A stretch of 64,000 bases of DNA from an uncultured Prevotellaceae bacterium (GTDB taxonomy: Bacteria; Bacteroidota; Bacteroidia; Bacteroidales; Bacteroidaceae): positions 1 to 64,000 of the forward strand of contig CACYQO010000007.1 in the NCBI GenBank assembly GCA_902776545.1, written 5' to 3'. Below the pieces are notes generated by a model. The model was given only the letters and a program-made list of their open reading frames with translations, had not been told where the DNA came from and made no database searches. This document shows, piece by piece, positions 1 through 8,100 of this stretch (the stretch's first letter is position 1; each line of letters starts with the position of its first letter). A program made the position numbers and the translations under genes.

Positions 1-402
1 GCCCAGGTGGCTATGGGCGCCAGCCAGGCCCAGTACTTCAACGTCATCAAGGAGGCCGAGGCCTACCACGGCCCGTCGCTCATCATCTGCTACGCACCCT
101 GCATCAACCACGGCATCAAGATCGGTATGGGTCGCACGCAGAACGAGGAGAAGAAGGCCGTCGAGTGCGGCTACTGGCACCTCTGGCACTTCAACCCCGC
201 CGAGGAAGAGGCCGGCAAGAACGGCTTCCACCTCGACTCGAAGGAGCCCGACTGGAGCAAGTTCCGCGACTTCATTATGGGCGAGGTGCGCTACAACTCC
301 CTGATGAAGACCTTCCCGCAGGAGGCCGAAGAACTCTTCGTCGCCACCGAGCGCAATGCCAAACTGCGCTACGAAGGTTATAAAAAGCTTTCCGAGATGT
401 AG
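1..402 (+). CDS. nifJ: Pyruvate:ferredoxin (flavodoxin) oxidoreductase, C-terminal fragment
   Basis: The reading frame is open from base 1 and encodes the last 133 residues of a pyruvate:ferredoxin oxidoreductase, which decarboxylates pyruvate to acetyl-CoA and passes electrons to ferredoxin or flavodoxin in anaerobes. Visible family features are the GASQAQ helix near the start, the SLIICYAPCINHGI segment, and the tail with EPDW, FRDF, VRYNSL and FP. These belong to the TPP-binding domain and C-terminal extension of the single-chain (about 1180-aa) enzyme. The gene continues to the left of the window, so only the 3' end is present. It is followed by a clear rho-independent terminator. Identification rests on these motifs and is firm. 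Confidence 0.93.
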   Translation, partial: AQVAMGASQAQYFNVIKEAEAYHGPSLIICYAPCINHGIKIGMGRTQNEEKKAVECGYWHLWHFNPAEEEAGKNGFHLDSKEPDWSKFRDFIMGEVRYNSLMKTFPQEAEELFVATERNAKLRYEGYKKLSEM

Positions 403-472
403 TATCTTCACCATGCGGGCCGCCGTCGCGACCAAATGGCCGCAACCCCATTAGCCCCGCATCGGTAACAGC

Positions 473-509
473 AAAGGGTGTCCCCATCGGGGATGCCCTT
501 TCTTTTTTT
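473..509 (+). terminator. Rho-independent terminator after nifJ
   Basis: A 13-bp stem (AAAGGG, then two G-U wobbles, then TCCCC) closes on a 3-base ATC loop and runs into a T-rich tract. It lies 70 bases after the nifJ stop codon. Confidence 0.8.
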
Positions 510-1010
510 GCCATTCAGGATGACGCCATTTTTTTTTAACGCCATTTTTTGTTTCATAGGTTGCAACAATATCGCAACCCTAATAACGCCATTTTTTCTT
601 TTGTCCCGTATGCTGCGATACCATCGCAGCCAAATATTGCCCATTCACCCCATCCTGCCCATTTGCCCCAATTTTCAATTCCAACAGCCTCCCTTCTACG
701 CCCCTTCTATGTGGGTTCTATGTGCCTTCTTTGAAACCTCCGTAAACACCACAAAACCAGCACCTTGCTTATTTTGCATAAAACCCGCTGAAAATCAACC
801 ATCTAACACTAGATAGCCCATTATCCCCACCCCGCCCAATCACCCCATCATTTTGTTCTGTAAGTTGCCATGTCATGGCAACTCACGTCATGTGTGATGA
901 ACTTCAAAATGGCTGTCCGGTGCAAAGGACTTTAGCCCCGCCCCATGAAAAAAAATCACCAATCTTCTGATAATCAACCCATTTCAATTCTCCGCAAAAA
1001 TATTTTCATT
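510..1010. other. Gene-free, degenerate repeat-like spacer
   Basis: I find no credible gene between the nifJ terminator and the ECF promoter at about 1029. Short open frames here have no start context and biased C-rich composition. The stretch carries words such as GCCCATTCACCCCATCCTGCC and CTTTAGCCCCGCC that recur in the larger repeat block at 12430-13110 upstream of the second ECF cassette, so the two spacers appear related. At 861-890 there is an imperfect palindrome with two halves around GTTGCCATGTCATGGCAAC. Confidence 0.4.
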
Positions 1011-1028
1011 TTTCATGTTACTTTTTCG

Positions 1029-1037
1029 TATTTTTGC
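1029..1037 (+). promoter_or_regulatory. Bacteroidota-type -7 box (TATTTTTGC) of ECF cassette A
   Basis: TATTTTTGC fits the TAnnTTTGC consensus of the primary sigma factor in this phylum. The surrounding block, about 1005-1060, is closely repeated at 13111-13165 upstream of the second cassette, including TTTTCAT, TGTTACTTTTT, TTTTTGC and CTAAT-TATA-AGAG. The same sequence ahead of both paralogous sigma genes suggests a shared regulatory region, possibly autoregulated; that is inference. Confidence 0.6.
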
Positions 1038-1120
1038 GACTAATATAATAGAGAGGGGATAAAACTGTCGCACTCAAACCGCACGCAGTACCTCCCCCGA
1101 AAAAGACGACAGACGAACAT

Positions 1121-1696
1121 ATGAACCGCGCTGGACAACATCACGCTCCCAAAGCAAGGCATACCTTGTTTGCCTTGTTTAGGCCTGATGCGCTCCGCGA
1201 CGACGACAACACAGAGTTCCTTGACATGCTCAACCGCAGCCAGCGCACCATCTTCCAAATCTGCCTCCACTACACCGACCGCTCCCCCGATGCAATCCGC
1301 GACCTCTACCAAGAAATTGCCTGCAACCTCTGGGAATCGTGGCCCAACTTCCGAGGCGACAGTTCCACCGACACATGGGTGCGCCGTGTGTCCCTCAATG
1401 TCGCCGTCACCGAGATACGCCGCCATGCCAAGCAACCCCGATTCGTACCCCTCGAAGACTGGATGTACGACACAATCTCCGAGGAAATAGACAAGGCACC
1501 ACCCGACTACTTCCGCCTCATCTCCGCCCTCGAACCCGACGAACGTGCACTTCTCTACTTGCGACTCGAACACCTCTCCATCCGCGACATCGCCGAAACC
1601 CTCTCCACCACCGAAGCCGCCGTCAAACAACGCCTCTACCGCCTCCGCCAACACATCGACAAACTCAAACAACAATATAATTATAATGAAGAATAA
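1121..1696 (+). CDS. ECF-family RNA polymerase sigma-70 factor (cassette A)
   Basis: A 191-aa extracytoplasmic-function sigma factor. The N-terminal half carries sigma region 2 (FQICLHYTDR, then DLYQEIACNLWES and FRGDSSTDTWVRRVSLNVA). The C-terminal third carries region 4 with a helix-turn-helix (LSIRDIAETLSTTEAAVKQR followed by LYRLRQ). It would direct RNA polymerase to a small regulon, normally held off by a membrane partner. Such a partner is the next gene, whose ATG lies 11 bp inside this one. A paralogue is encoded at 13265-13771. The first 30 residues before the conserved core are unusual and a later start is possible. Target promoters are unknown. Confidence 0.88.
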   Translation: MNRAGQHHAPKARHTLFALFRPDALRDDDNTEFLDMLNRSQRTIFQICLHYTDRSPDAIRDLYQEIACNLWESWPNFRGDSSTDTWVRRVSLNVAVTEIRRHAKQPRFVPLEDWMYDTISEEIDKAPPDYFRLISALEPDERALLYLRLEHLSIRDIAETLSTTEAAVKQRLYRLRQHIDKLKQQYNYNEE

Positions 1697-2381
1697 TTTA
1701 CATGATTTACAAGATTTCGCAGGCGTCAGCGAGCAGGAGATTTTCTTCGATGACCTCCAGCCTCTCTTTGACGATCACTCCCGCCGCCTTGCCGACATCC
1801 TTGACTGCCCCGCGACCCGCCCCTCCTTCCTCAACATCTCCGATGCTCCCACATTCCGCTTCCGTATGGTCCGCGCCTGGGGCATCTTAGCCCTCCTTTG
1901 TCTCGTGGCCACCATCAGTTGGGGTATCGCCCTTTGGCACTACAATTACGACATCTACTACCGACTCTTCACCCTCTTCATCGAATTCGTCTACATCCTC
2001 ATTACCGTAGAGTCCATCGCCACAACCTTCGCCATTCTTCGCCACGACCCCGCCCATGTCAGCCTCGACTGTATGCTGCAATACGCCCGCCGTTCCGGTA
2101 TGCACCCACTCTATATGCCACAGAAAAAATCGCGCCTCACCGCATACATCGTCCGTCACCGCAGCCGTCGCCCGTCACTGCGCACACTATCCAATACCTT
2201 CAACTCTCAGTTCATTATTGGCAACCTGAAACGTACCGCAACTATTGGCATCGCCGCATCCTTCACCCTTGTCCTAATCGCTTGCACGACTACCGTCGGT
2301 GATGGGCATAACATTACACAAGACCATCCAGACCGTAGTGCCTCTGTAGAGAAGGCCACCATGATTATAACCAAGATATGA
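1686..2381 (+). CDS. Putative anti-sigma membrane partner, three TM segments (cassette A)
   Basis: A 231-aa membrane protein translated from ATG 1686, overlapping the sigma gene by 11 bp. The first 55 residues are acidic and cytoplasmic (SEQEIFFDDLQPLFDDHSRR), then come a TM pair around residues 65-110 and a third hydrophobic segment near residue 190 ending in ACTT, followed by VGDGH. The paralogue at 13764-14495 shares the architecture, including the DL.S/P.L.DE/DHSRR motif and the end ACTxxVGDGH. Position directly after an ECF sigma gene and the cytoplasmic N-terminus followed by TM segments are typical of anti-sigma factors, but no zinc-finger or FecR domain is visible, so the role is inferred. 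Confidence 0.6.
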   Translation: MKNNLHDLQDFAGVSEQEIFFDDLQPLFDDHSRRLADILDCPATRPSFLNISDAPTFRFRMVRAWGILALLCLVATISWGIALWHYNYDIYYRLFTLFIEFVYILITVESIATTFAILRHDPAHVSLDCMLQYARRSGMHPLYMPQKKSRLTAYIVRHRSRRPSLRTLSNTFNSQFIIGNLKRTATIGIAASFTLVLIACTTTVGDGHNITQDHPDRSASVEKATMIITKI

Positions 2382-2887
2382 ATACTCAAAGGCTTATATA
2401 CAGGCTAACATCATGGCCAGTAACTCTGGCCATCTGTCTGTTGATAGTCTTAGGCTCTGTGGCGATTAGACTATGGCCACGTACCGTACCCTTCGAACAA
2501 TGCAGCAAACTATACCAAAAATATGCTGGTCATCCTGGTCTTCAATCCGCATTCATCAAGGATTATCAAATTGATGACACCGTTCTCGTTGATGTGACCC
2601 TGATTGTTGCCACCGATTCCATTAGTTGGGATTCATTGAGAATAGATTTAGCCATCCCACAATTAGACCCGGAAGTGCAAAAACAGATTAGTGACGATGT
2701 AATATTCACAAGACAAGTCAATAAGCATGACAACTCACAAACCATAGAGGGAGACTCTCCAGATGCAGAACTGATGGCTATCTCATATAGCAAAAAAACA
2801 ATCTGTGTTCTGCACGTCAAAAATGAAACAGAAAGACATGCAATATATTATCACAACTTTGATAAATCAACTCAACAAAAAAAATAA
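2378..2887 (+). CDS. Membrane-anchored conserved protein of the ECF cassette (A)
   Basis: A 169-aa protein with one N-terminal TM segment (residues about 14-32) and a presumably periplasmic domain. Its ATG overlaps the previous stop codon (ATGA). It shares with the 14492-14974 paralogue the pattern VPFxQCSxLYxxY, IKDYxxDDTVxVDVTLxxATDS, MAISY and a tail ending FDKSTxQ. I do not recognise a named domain. The conserved place between the putative anti-sigma gene and the lipoprotein gene in both cassettes suggests it belongs to the same signal-transducing unit. Confidence 0.6.
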   Translation: MNTQRLIYRLTSWPVTLAICLLIVLGSVAIRLWPRTVPFEQCSKLYQKYAGHPGLQSAFIKDYQIDDTVLVDVTLIVATDSISWDSLRIDLAIPQLDPEVQKQISDDVIFTRQVNKHDNSQTIEGDSPDAELMAISYSKKTICVLHVKNETERHAIYYHNFDKSTQQKK

Positions 2888-2890
2888 TTT

Positions 2891-3304
2891 ATGCGTAAAA
2901 CATTTACCACCATTGCACTCTTTGCAGTGCTCGGAACTCTGGCCGTCAGCTGCCAGAAAGAAAACATTATTGACGAGACAAACATCGTCGCGGAAAACGA
3001 CTCCGTGTACAAGGTAAGTTACACCATTGACGGCGCAACTTATCAGATTACGCTTGTCGGTGATGAGGCTTGGCACGATTTCCTGAATCGTATGTTTGCA
3101 TTAGCAGAAGAAGGTCACGTGGTCACTTTCTGCGACGAGGATGCCGCCTCGCGTATTATTTCTACAAAAGAGACTGTTACCTATACCACACCCGATCACG
3201 ATGAAGCCTATGCCTGGGCGGAATCAATGGGGAAGAGCGGATACACTGTGACTGTCACTTTCGACAAGGAGAAGAAAACCTACACCTGCTATGCAATCAA
3301 ATAA
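2891..3304 (+). CDS. Small lipoprotein of the ECF cassette (A)
   Basis: A 137-aa protein with a lipoprotein signal peptide; the lipobox is LAVSC at about residues 17-21. The mature part (DETNIVAEN, then VGDEAWHDFLNRM, LAEEGH and ISTKETVTYTT) is nearly repeated in the paralogue at 15-15.4 kb, which also keeps the DNA sequence of the signal peptide almost unchanged. It ends in a DKEKKTYTCYA strand. The function is unknown. It is probably surface- or periplasm-facing and co-transcribed with the sigma factor, 3 bases after the previous gene. Confidence 0.65.
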   Translation: MRKTFTTIALFAVLGTLAVSCQKENIIDETNIVAENDSVYKVSYTIDGATYQITLVGDEAWHDFLNRMFALAEEGHVVTFCDEDAASRIISTKETVTYTTPDHDEAYAWAESMGKSGYTVTVTFDKEKKTYTCYAIK

Positions 3305-3504
3305 AAGTAGGTCCCAAGTGTAACAGTTTGAGAATCGGGACTACCATTCCCAAGTAGTTCCTTTTCTCCTTCAGATGGCTCTAACAAACAGCAGTTACAC
3401 CAGTAGCTAATTCCCAACGTACATCCTGAAGACGCTGGAAGTAGTTGTTTTTTGTACAGAACTGGACTCTCGTGTTATGATTAATGCAGTCAAAATCAAT
3501 CATT

Positions 3505-4065
3505 ATGAAAAAGATTAAGCTCTATATCATGTCTTTGCTGATGGTACTCCCATTGGCAATTGTCGCATCTCTGGACATCTTCTCCGAATGGCTACAATTT
3601 CGCCCCCTTGGCGATATGCTGAACACAGGAAACATCGTGGCTCTTTTCTGCATCATACTGATAATACTCGCGTTATGCTTCCACCTGGAGTTCAACAACA
3701 AGAGCAAAGATGCCTTCGATAGTCTCCCGGTCTCCATAACCACCATCGAGAATGTCAATTCCGAGTTCATCTCATTTTTCATGACACTTCTGGCTGTTCT
3801 CGCCTTCGACCTGACCTCCGTCAGGGGCGCCATTCTGTTCATCATGGTATTGATCCTGTTTGGCTGCCTTTTCGTGAAGACCGAGTTGTTCTACTCCAAC
3901 CCATGCTTTGCCATTCTCAAATACCACATCTACCGTATTTCCACGCAAGAAAATACCATCCCCGAGAAGTCCATTGTCATCTGCCGCGACAAACTCAGCG
4001 AAGGTGATTACATCAGCACAATCAAACTCTCCGAACACGTATTCTTCTGCAAAAAAGCTAATTAA
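3505..4065 (+). CDS. kwaA: Kiwa anti-phage system membrane protein KwaA
   Basis: A membrane protein of 186 aa from ATG 3505 (an in-frame ATG at 3484 would add seven residues). There are four predicted TM segments: residues about 7-25, 45-62, 90-107 and 110-127 from the chosen start, followed by a cytoplasmic C-terminal domain ending in HVFFCKK. Size, topology and the position two bases before a DUF4868 (KwaB) gene match KwaA. In Kiwa, KwaA is the membrane sensor of infection and works with KwaB. I recognise KwaB more strongly than KwaA, so this call leans on the gene pair. The sequence is less AT-rich than the cluster downstream. Confidence 0.75.
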   Translation: MKKIKLYIMSLLMVLPLAIVASLDIFSEWLQFRPLGDMLNTGNIVALFCIILIILALCFHLEFNNKSKDAFDSLPVSITTIENVNSEFISFFMTLLAVLAFDLTSVRGAILFIMVLILFGCLFVKTELFYSNPCFAILKYHIYRISTQENTIPEKSIVICRDKLSEGDYISTIKLSEHVFFCKKAN

Positions 4066-4067
4066 AA

Positions 4068-5045
4068 ATGATTGAAACCAAAGAATTAAAAGAAAAGCTG
4101 CAAAGCATTGCCAAATTACAAGCTTCCGGAATCCAGGTCTTCTTTATCATGAAAGGTATTGAGGGCTGCATCAAGAAAGCGAATATCGCCAATGGGGCCA
4201 CCGACGGACTCAAACAGGCACACATTGAAAATATTAGCCAACTGGCCTCGATGATGGAGGAGGACATTGACAGCCTTACCGTTATCAATCTGTCGGCTGC
4301 CGACGATAGAAAGTCCGCCATTTACTGCTATGACCTGGAAGACAGGCCACAATTCTTTGATGCTTTCAAAGAAATCGAAGATCATCAGTACGACGACTAT
4401 TTCTCCGAAGAAAATGGACGTTTCTTCGATTTTTCCAAAGACGAACTCTCGCAGATTGACGCTTTCGTCATTCATATTGGGAATGCCGACAATTCTTTGA
4501 TGATTTATCGAAAGAACTATTCTGTCAATATCTTCAAACGCGACAAGATTTTCCTTGTCAAGAAGGACGACACCCGCTTCGACACTATGAAGGATGACTT
4601 CATACGGCTGGATGCAAAGATAGACTTTCTCTATGTCAACGGCGAGGTGTACATTTACAATCTTGACGTGCTTGAACGCTTCGGCGATTTCCATCAGATT
4701 ATAACCAAGGAAGCAACCACCTCGTTAGAGGAAATAGGCACGCTCGGTTTAGTATCCAATCTTGACATTCTGTCAGGTAGGGTTGATGACCTCCGCTTCG
4801 CCCGCAAACTCGCCAAGATTTCCAAAGACTCTCCCGTATTCAAAGTACCCCAAGCGGACATCATCGAATTCACCAAGAAACATCCATTCTTGAAAGACAA
4901 ATTCAAATACACCGCAGATGGCAGTCAAATCGAGCTGAGCAGCAAGCTCTCGCAGGACAACTTCGTCAAATTGCTCAACGACGACTTCCTGCGTTCCGAA
5001 CTGACCAAAATAGACTACGAATCCCCCGCCAAAAACCGCCTGTAA
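4068..5045 (+). CDS. kwaB: Kiwa anti-phage system effector KwaB (DUF4868)
   Basis: A 325-aa soluble protein that fits the DUF4868/KwaB family in length and layout. The N-terminal half is helical and acidic. The centre has the family-like stretch with YRKNYSVNIFKRDKIF, then FIRLDAKIDFLYVNGEVYIYN and LERFGDFHQII. The C-terminal part is a helical region rich in Lys and Asp. KwaB is the DNA-binding partner in Kiwa that acts on phage DNA at the membrane with KwaA. The gene begins two bases after kwaA, so the pair is a translationally linked operon. No nuclease motif is visible to me. Confidence 0.85.
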   Translation: MIETKELKEKLQSIAKLQASGIQVFFIMKGIEGCIKKANIANGATDGLKQAHIENISQLASMMEEDIDSLTVINLSAADDRKSAIYCYDLEDRPQFFDAFKEIEDHQYDDYFSEENGRFFDFSKDELSQIDAFVIHIGNADNSLMIYRKNYSVNIFKRDKIFLVKKDDTRFDTMKDDFIRLDAKIDFLYVNGEVYIYNLDVLERFGDFHQIITKEATTSLEEIGTLGLVSNLDILSGRVDDLRFARKLAKISKDSPVFKVPQADIIEFTKKHPFLKDKFKYTADGSQIELSSKLSQDNFVKLLNDDFLRSELTKIDYESPAKNRL

Positions 5046-5146
5046 CCGTCCAAATGCATTTACAACAAGCTTCCCAACCAAGATCATTTGCTATTCCCTC
5101 GAGACTTTGTAATTTGCACGTTAAATCAATTTAAACCATTTATGAG

Positions 5147-8100
5147 ATGAAAGAGCAACAACAAAATATTCGTGATAAACGACTATATAAATATTCATCT
5201 TCAAAACGTTATCTTAAGATACACGTTCCTGATTTCGCTTTCAAACACGACGATAATAATGTTGGTAAGGACAAGTTTGTTGGACGAGAACTCCAAATCC
5301 GCAAATTATTTACTTGGTTAACAAGTGATTCAAAATCAGGTTCCTACCTCATAACGGGCTATCGTGGCATGGGTAAATCACTTTTGGTTAAACGTGTCAT
5401 TGACATGATTTCACGTGAACCCAAAGCATACAAGGAAGTGATATTCCAATTGGCAATGATATTGACTCTTGCTGCATGCTTTGTGGGAATTGTCATAAAA
5501 AAAGACCAGTTTCATGACAAATGGATTGTGACTGCAATACTAGGGTCTATCGCTTTGCTTTGTATTGCCATTCTTGAGGTAAGTAAACGAATCAATGTCA
5601 TCCTGTACGAATACAATGTTCGTAAAGTTCCGTTGCATCATATCTTTGATAAAGATATGATAGCAAAGGTTTGGTTAAAGAACAAAGACAGAAGAAATAG
5701 AAAATATTCCAATATTGCTATAACAGTAAATTTAGGTCAAGAAGTACTCAACGAACGTGATGTATTAAGTCTGATTGCCCATAATATTCGAGAGAAATAT
5801 TATAAATTTGTTCATAACAGGCAGAATAGACCTGTCACGAATTTTATCTACATAATAGCGAGCGGTCTAATCGCTTTCTTCTTGACAAAAGAACTACTTT
5901 TTTTTGTGGCAATTGATTTGAAACATATTATAATTAAAAATATGTTTTCCATAAGTTCTTGGATTCCTGCTGCAATAAAAAGTTTAATGGTGGTATTTGA
6001 TAAAATACTAACCGATGATTCTTTTGGTTATTTAGCCGTACGCTCATTAATCTATTTGTGCTTTTATTATTGGATGGTCAAGCTACTGAAAACTCTACGC
6101 AAAAAGATACCGTATTTCTCTATTCCATACAATTCTTTAGAGAAATTGGATACGCTCTGTGAGCGAGTGGCTTCATCAATGAATGAAGAAAAAGGAACTC
6201 ACCCGCAATACAGTAGTAGTTTCTTTAATTTTTCTTTTGGGAAAGCTGGGAAAAGCAAATTTACGCCAATAGCAACAGTCCGTGAGTTAGAACAGGAGTT
6301 GATGGAAATAATCAACGACATCAATGGGGAAGACTGTCCAATTGGATATCAGGCGCAGTTCATCATTGTTTTTGACGAATTGGATAAGATTGCAAATGTC
6401 CACAAGAAAGGCACTTTGGAGCCAACAGAAGACGAGGAAGAATCAATACCTGCATATGAAGCATCTGTTCGGGGATTTACGGAAGCAATGCCCTATGAGC
6501 AGCGTAAACAAAACGTATTGCGTCTATTGGCGAACATGAAATTGTTCATTACTTCCGTAAAAGCCAAATGTGTTTTTATTTCTGGATACGAGCTATTTGA
6601 TGCATCTCTTGCAGACCTCTCCGACCGTGAGTTTGCAATTAGCAGCATATTCAACGGCGTGTTGAATGTAACAAGTTTTTTGTCTCCAGAACGAGAAGAG
6701 ACGGATGTTAGCTCGATGACAGAGGTATATTTGGCCACAATGCTTTTACCCGAATCTGTTCTTCGGGACAAACTCCATGGAAATGAAACCAATAATTTAT
6801 TGTCCCAATTATTTCGGTACATAAAAAGAGAAATAAATAGCACACTTTCGAGAGTCATTTCATTCTGGCCTGTGATTGGGCCAGAGTCATATCTTAAGAA
6901 AAGAGTAAAGGACAATATCCTTACGAATGGCATTTTGAAAGACGAATTGCCGAGTTTGCGTTGGTACAACCAGTATTTGATGGAAATCCACATCCTTAAC
7001 AACGAGGAGACGCTCAGTGGCGAAGAAATAAAAGAACGCGAACAGGAAATACGGCATGTCATGGAATTTCTTCGCAATTTCTGTGTTTATCTGTCTCATA
7101 TAAGCAACGGTTCTCCAAAGAAAATAGCAACTTACTTTGAAAAATATGTAAGAGTTAATTATGATACAATTAAACAACTCGATTGGTATGATGAAATAGA
7201 GGTGGGGTTGCCGACAGAAGATAGTGTCCGAAAACAGTGCGTTCTTTACTTTGACATTGAGTCGCAAAAACTAATAAATTTTGTACATTATATTGCGGCT
7301 CCTGTCATGAATGCAATCACGAACGAGGTTAGCCACTATGGTGATAAACTATTGGTGTCGTCTTCATTTATCCTTGATCAAATCTACAAATATCATGGCA
7401 AGGGTTTCTCCTGGCGGAATCTGGAACAAATGCCAGAACTGTTGAATACTAACAAAAATCCAGAATTGAGAGACTCCTTGGCTTCAATTATGGAATTCTT
7501 GCTACAGACACATATTACAACTATTTCATCAAGTATATTTCAATACAAATTCCACAAGCAGATAGCGGAAGAAATATCCATGCTGTCAAAGACCTCAGAG
7601 GAAGCGGCTGCCATATTCAATTTCACACTCAACGAGTCTGAGACCGTGAAGCGTTACAATATGCGACTACTCTGGAATTATATGGCTCTTACCAACCAAA
7701 CAAATGACAAAAACCAAAAAGAACGTTATTGCAGTGTTTTGGAACGTCTGCATGAAAATCAAGGTGATATTTATTTCTCGGAAGAAGACTATTACCGTGC
7801 CATCCATGAGTACCGCAGTGCATTGCAATATATTGATGATAAAGATATCTCTGCTAAAAACCTCATCCCATATCTTAAGTGTAGCCTTAAGGTCGGAATG
7901 TCGTATGAATATCGGCACACATTCGAGAATGCCTACATGGTCTATTGCCAAATCATTAACAAATTGATTCAACTTCGTTGGATGGAAGAATCTGATTATG
8001 GCCTTGACTACACCATGCGATTGACAAAAGATTGGCGCATCAAAAATACCGTTTTAGTCGATGATAGTGCTCTCAAAGGTTGGTATAGTAACGACCGCAA

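Noticed and set aside
1040-1675. 211-aa open frame on the minus strand opposite the sigma factor gene
   Set aside because: Antisense shadow produced by C-rich third positions of a clear ECF sigma gene; its translation is low-complexity Gly/Val/Glu.
1545-1685. N-terminal extension of the anti-sigma-like frame
   Set aside because: It is the sigma factor gene read in another frame; ATG 1686 with an 11-bp overlap mirrors the second cassette.
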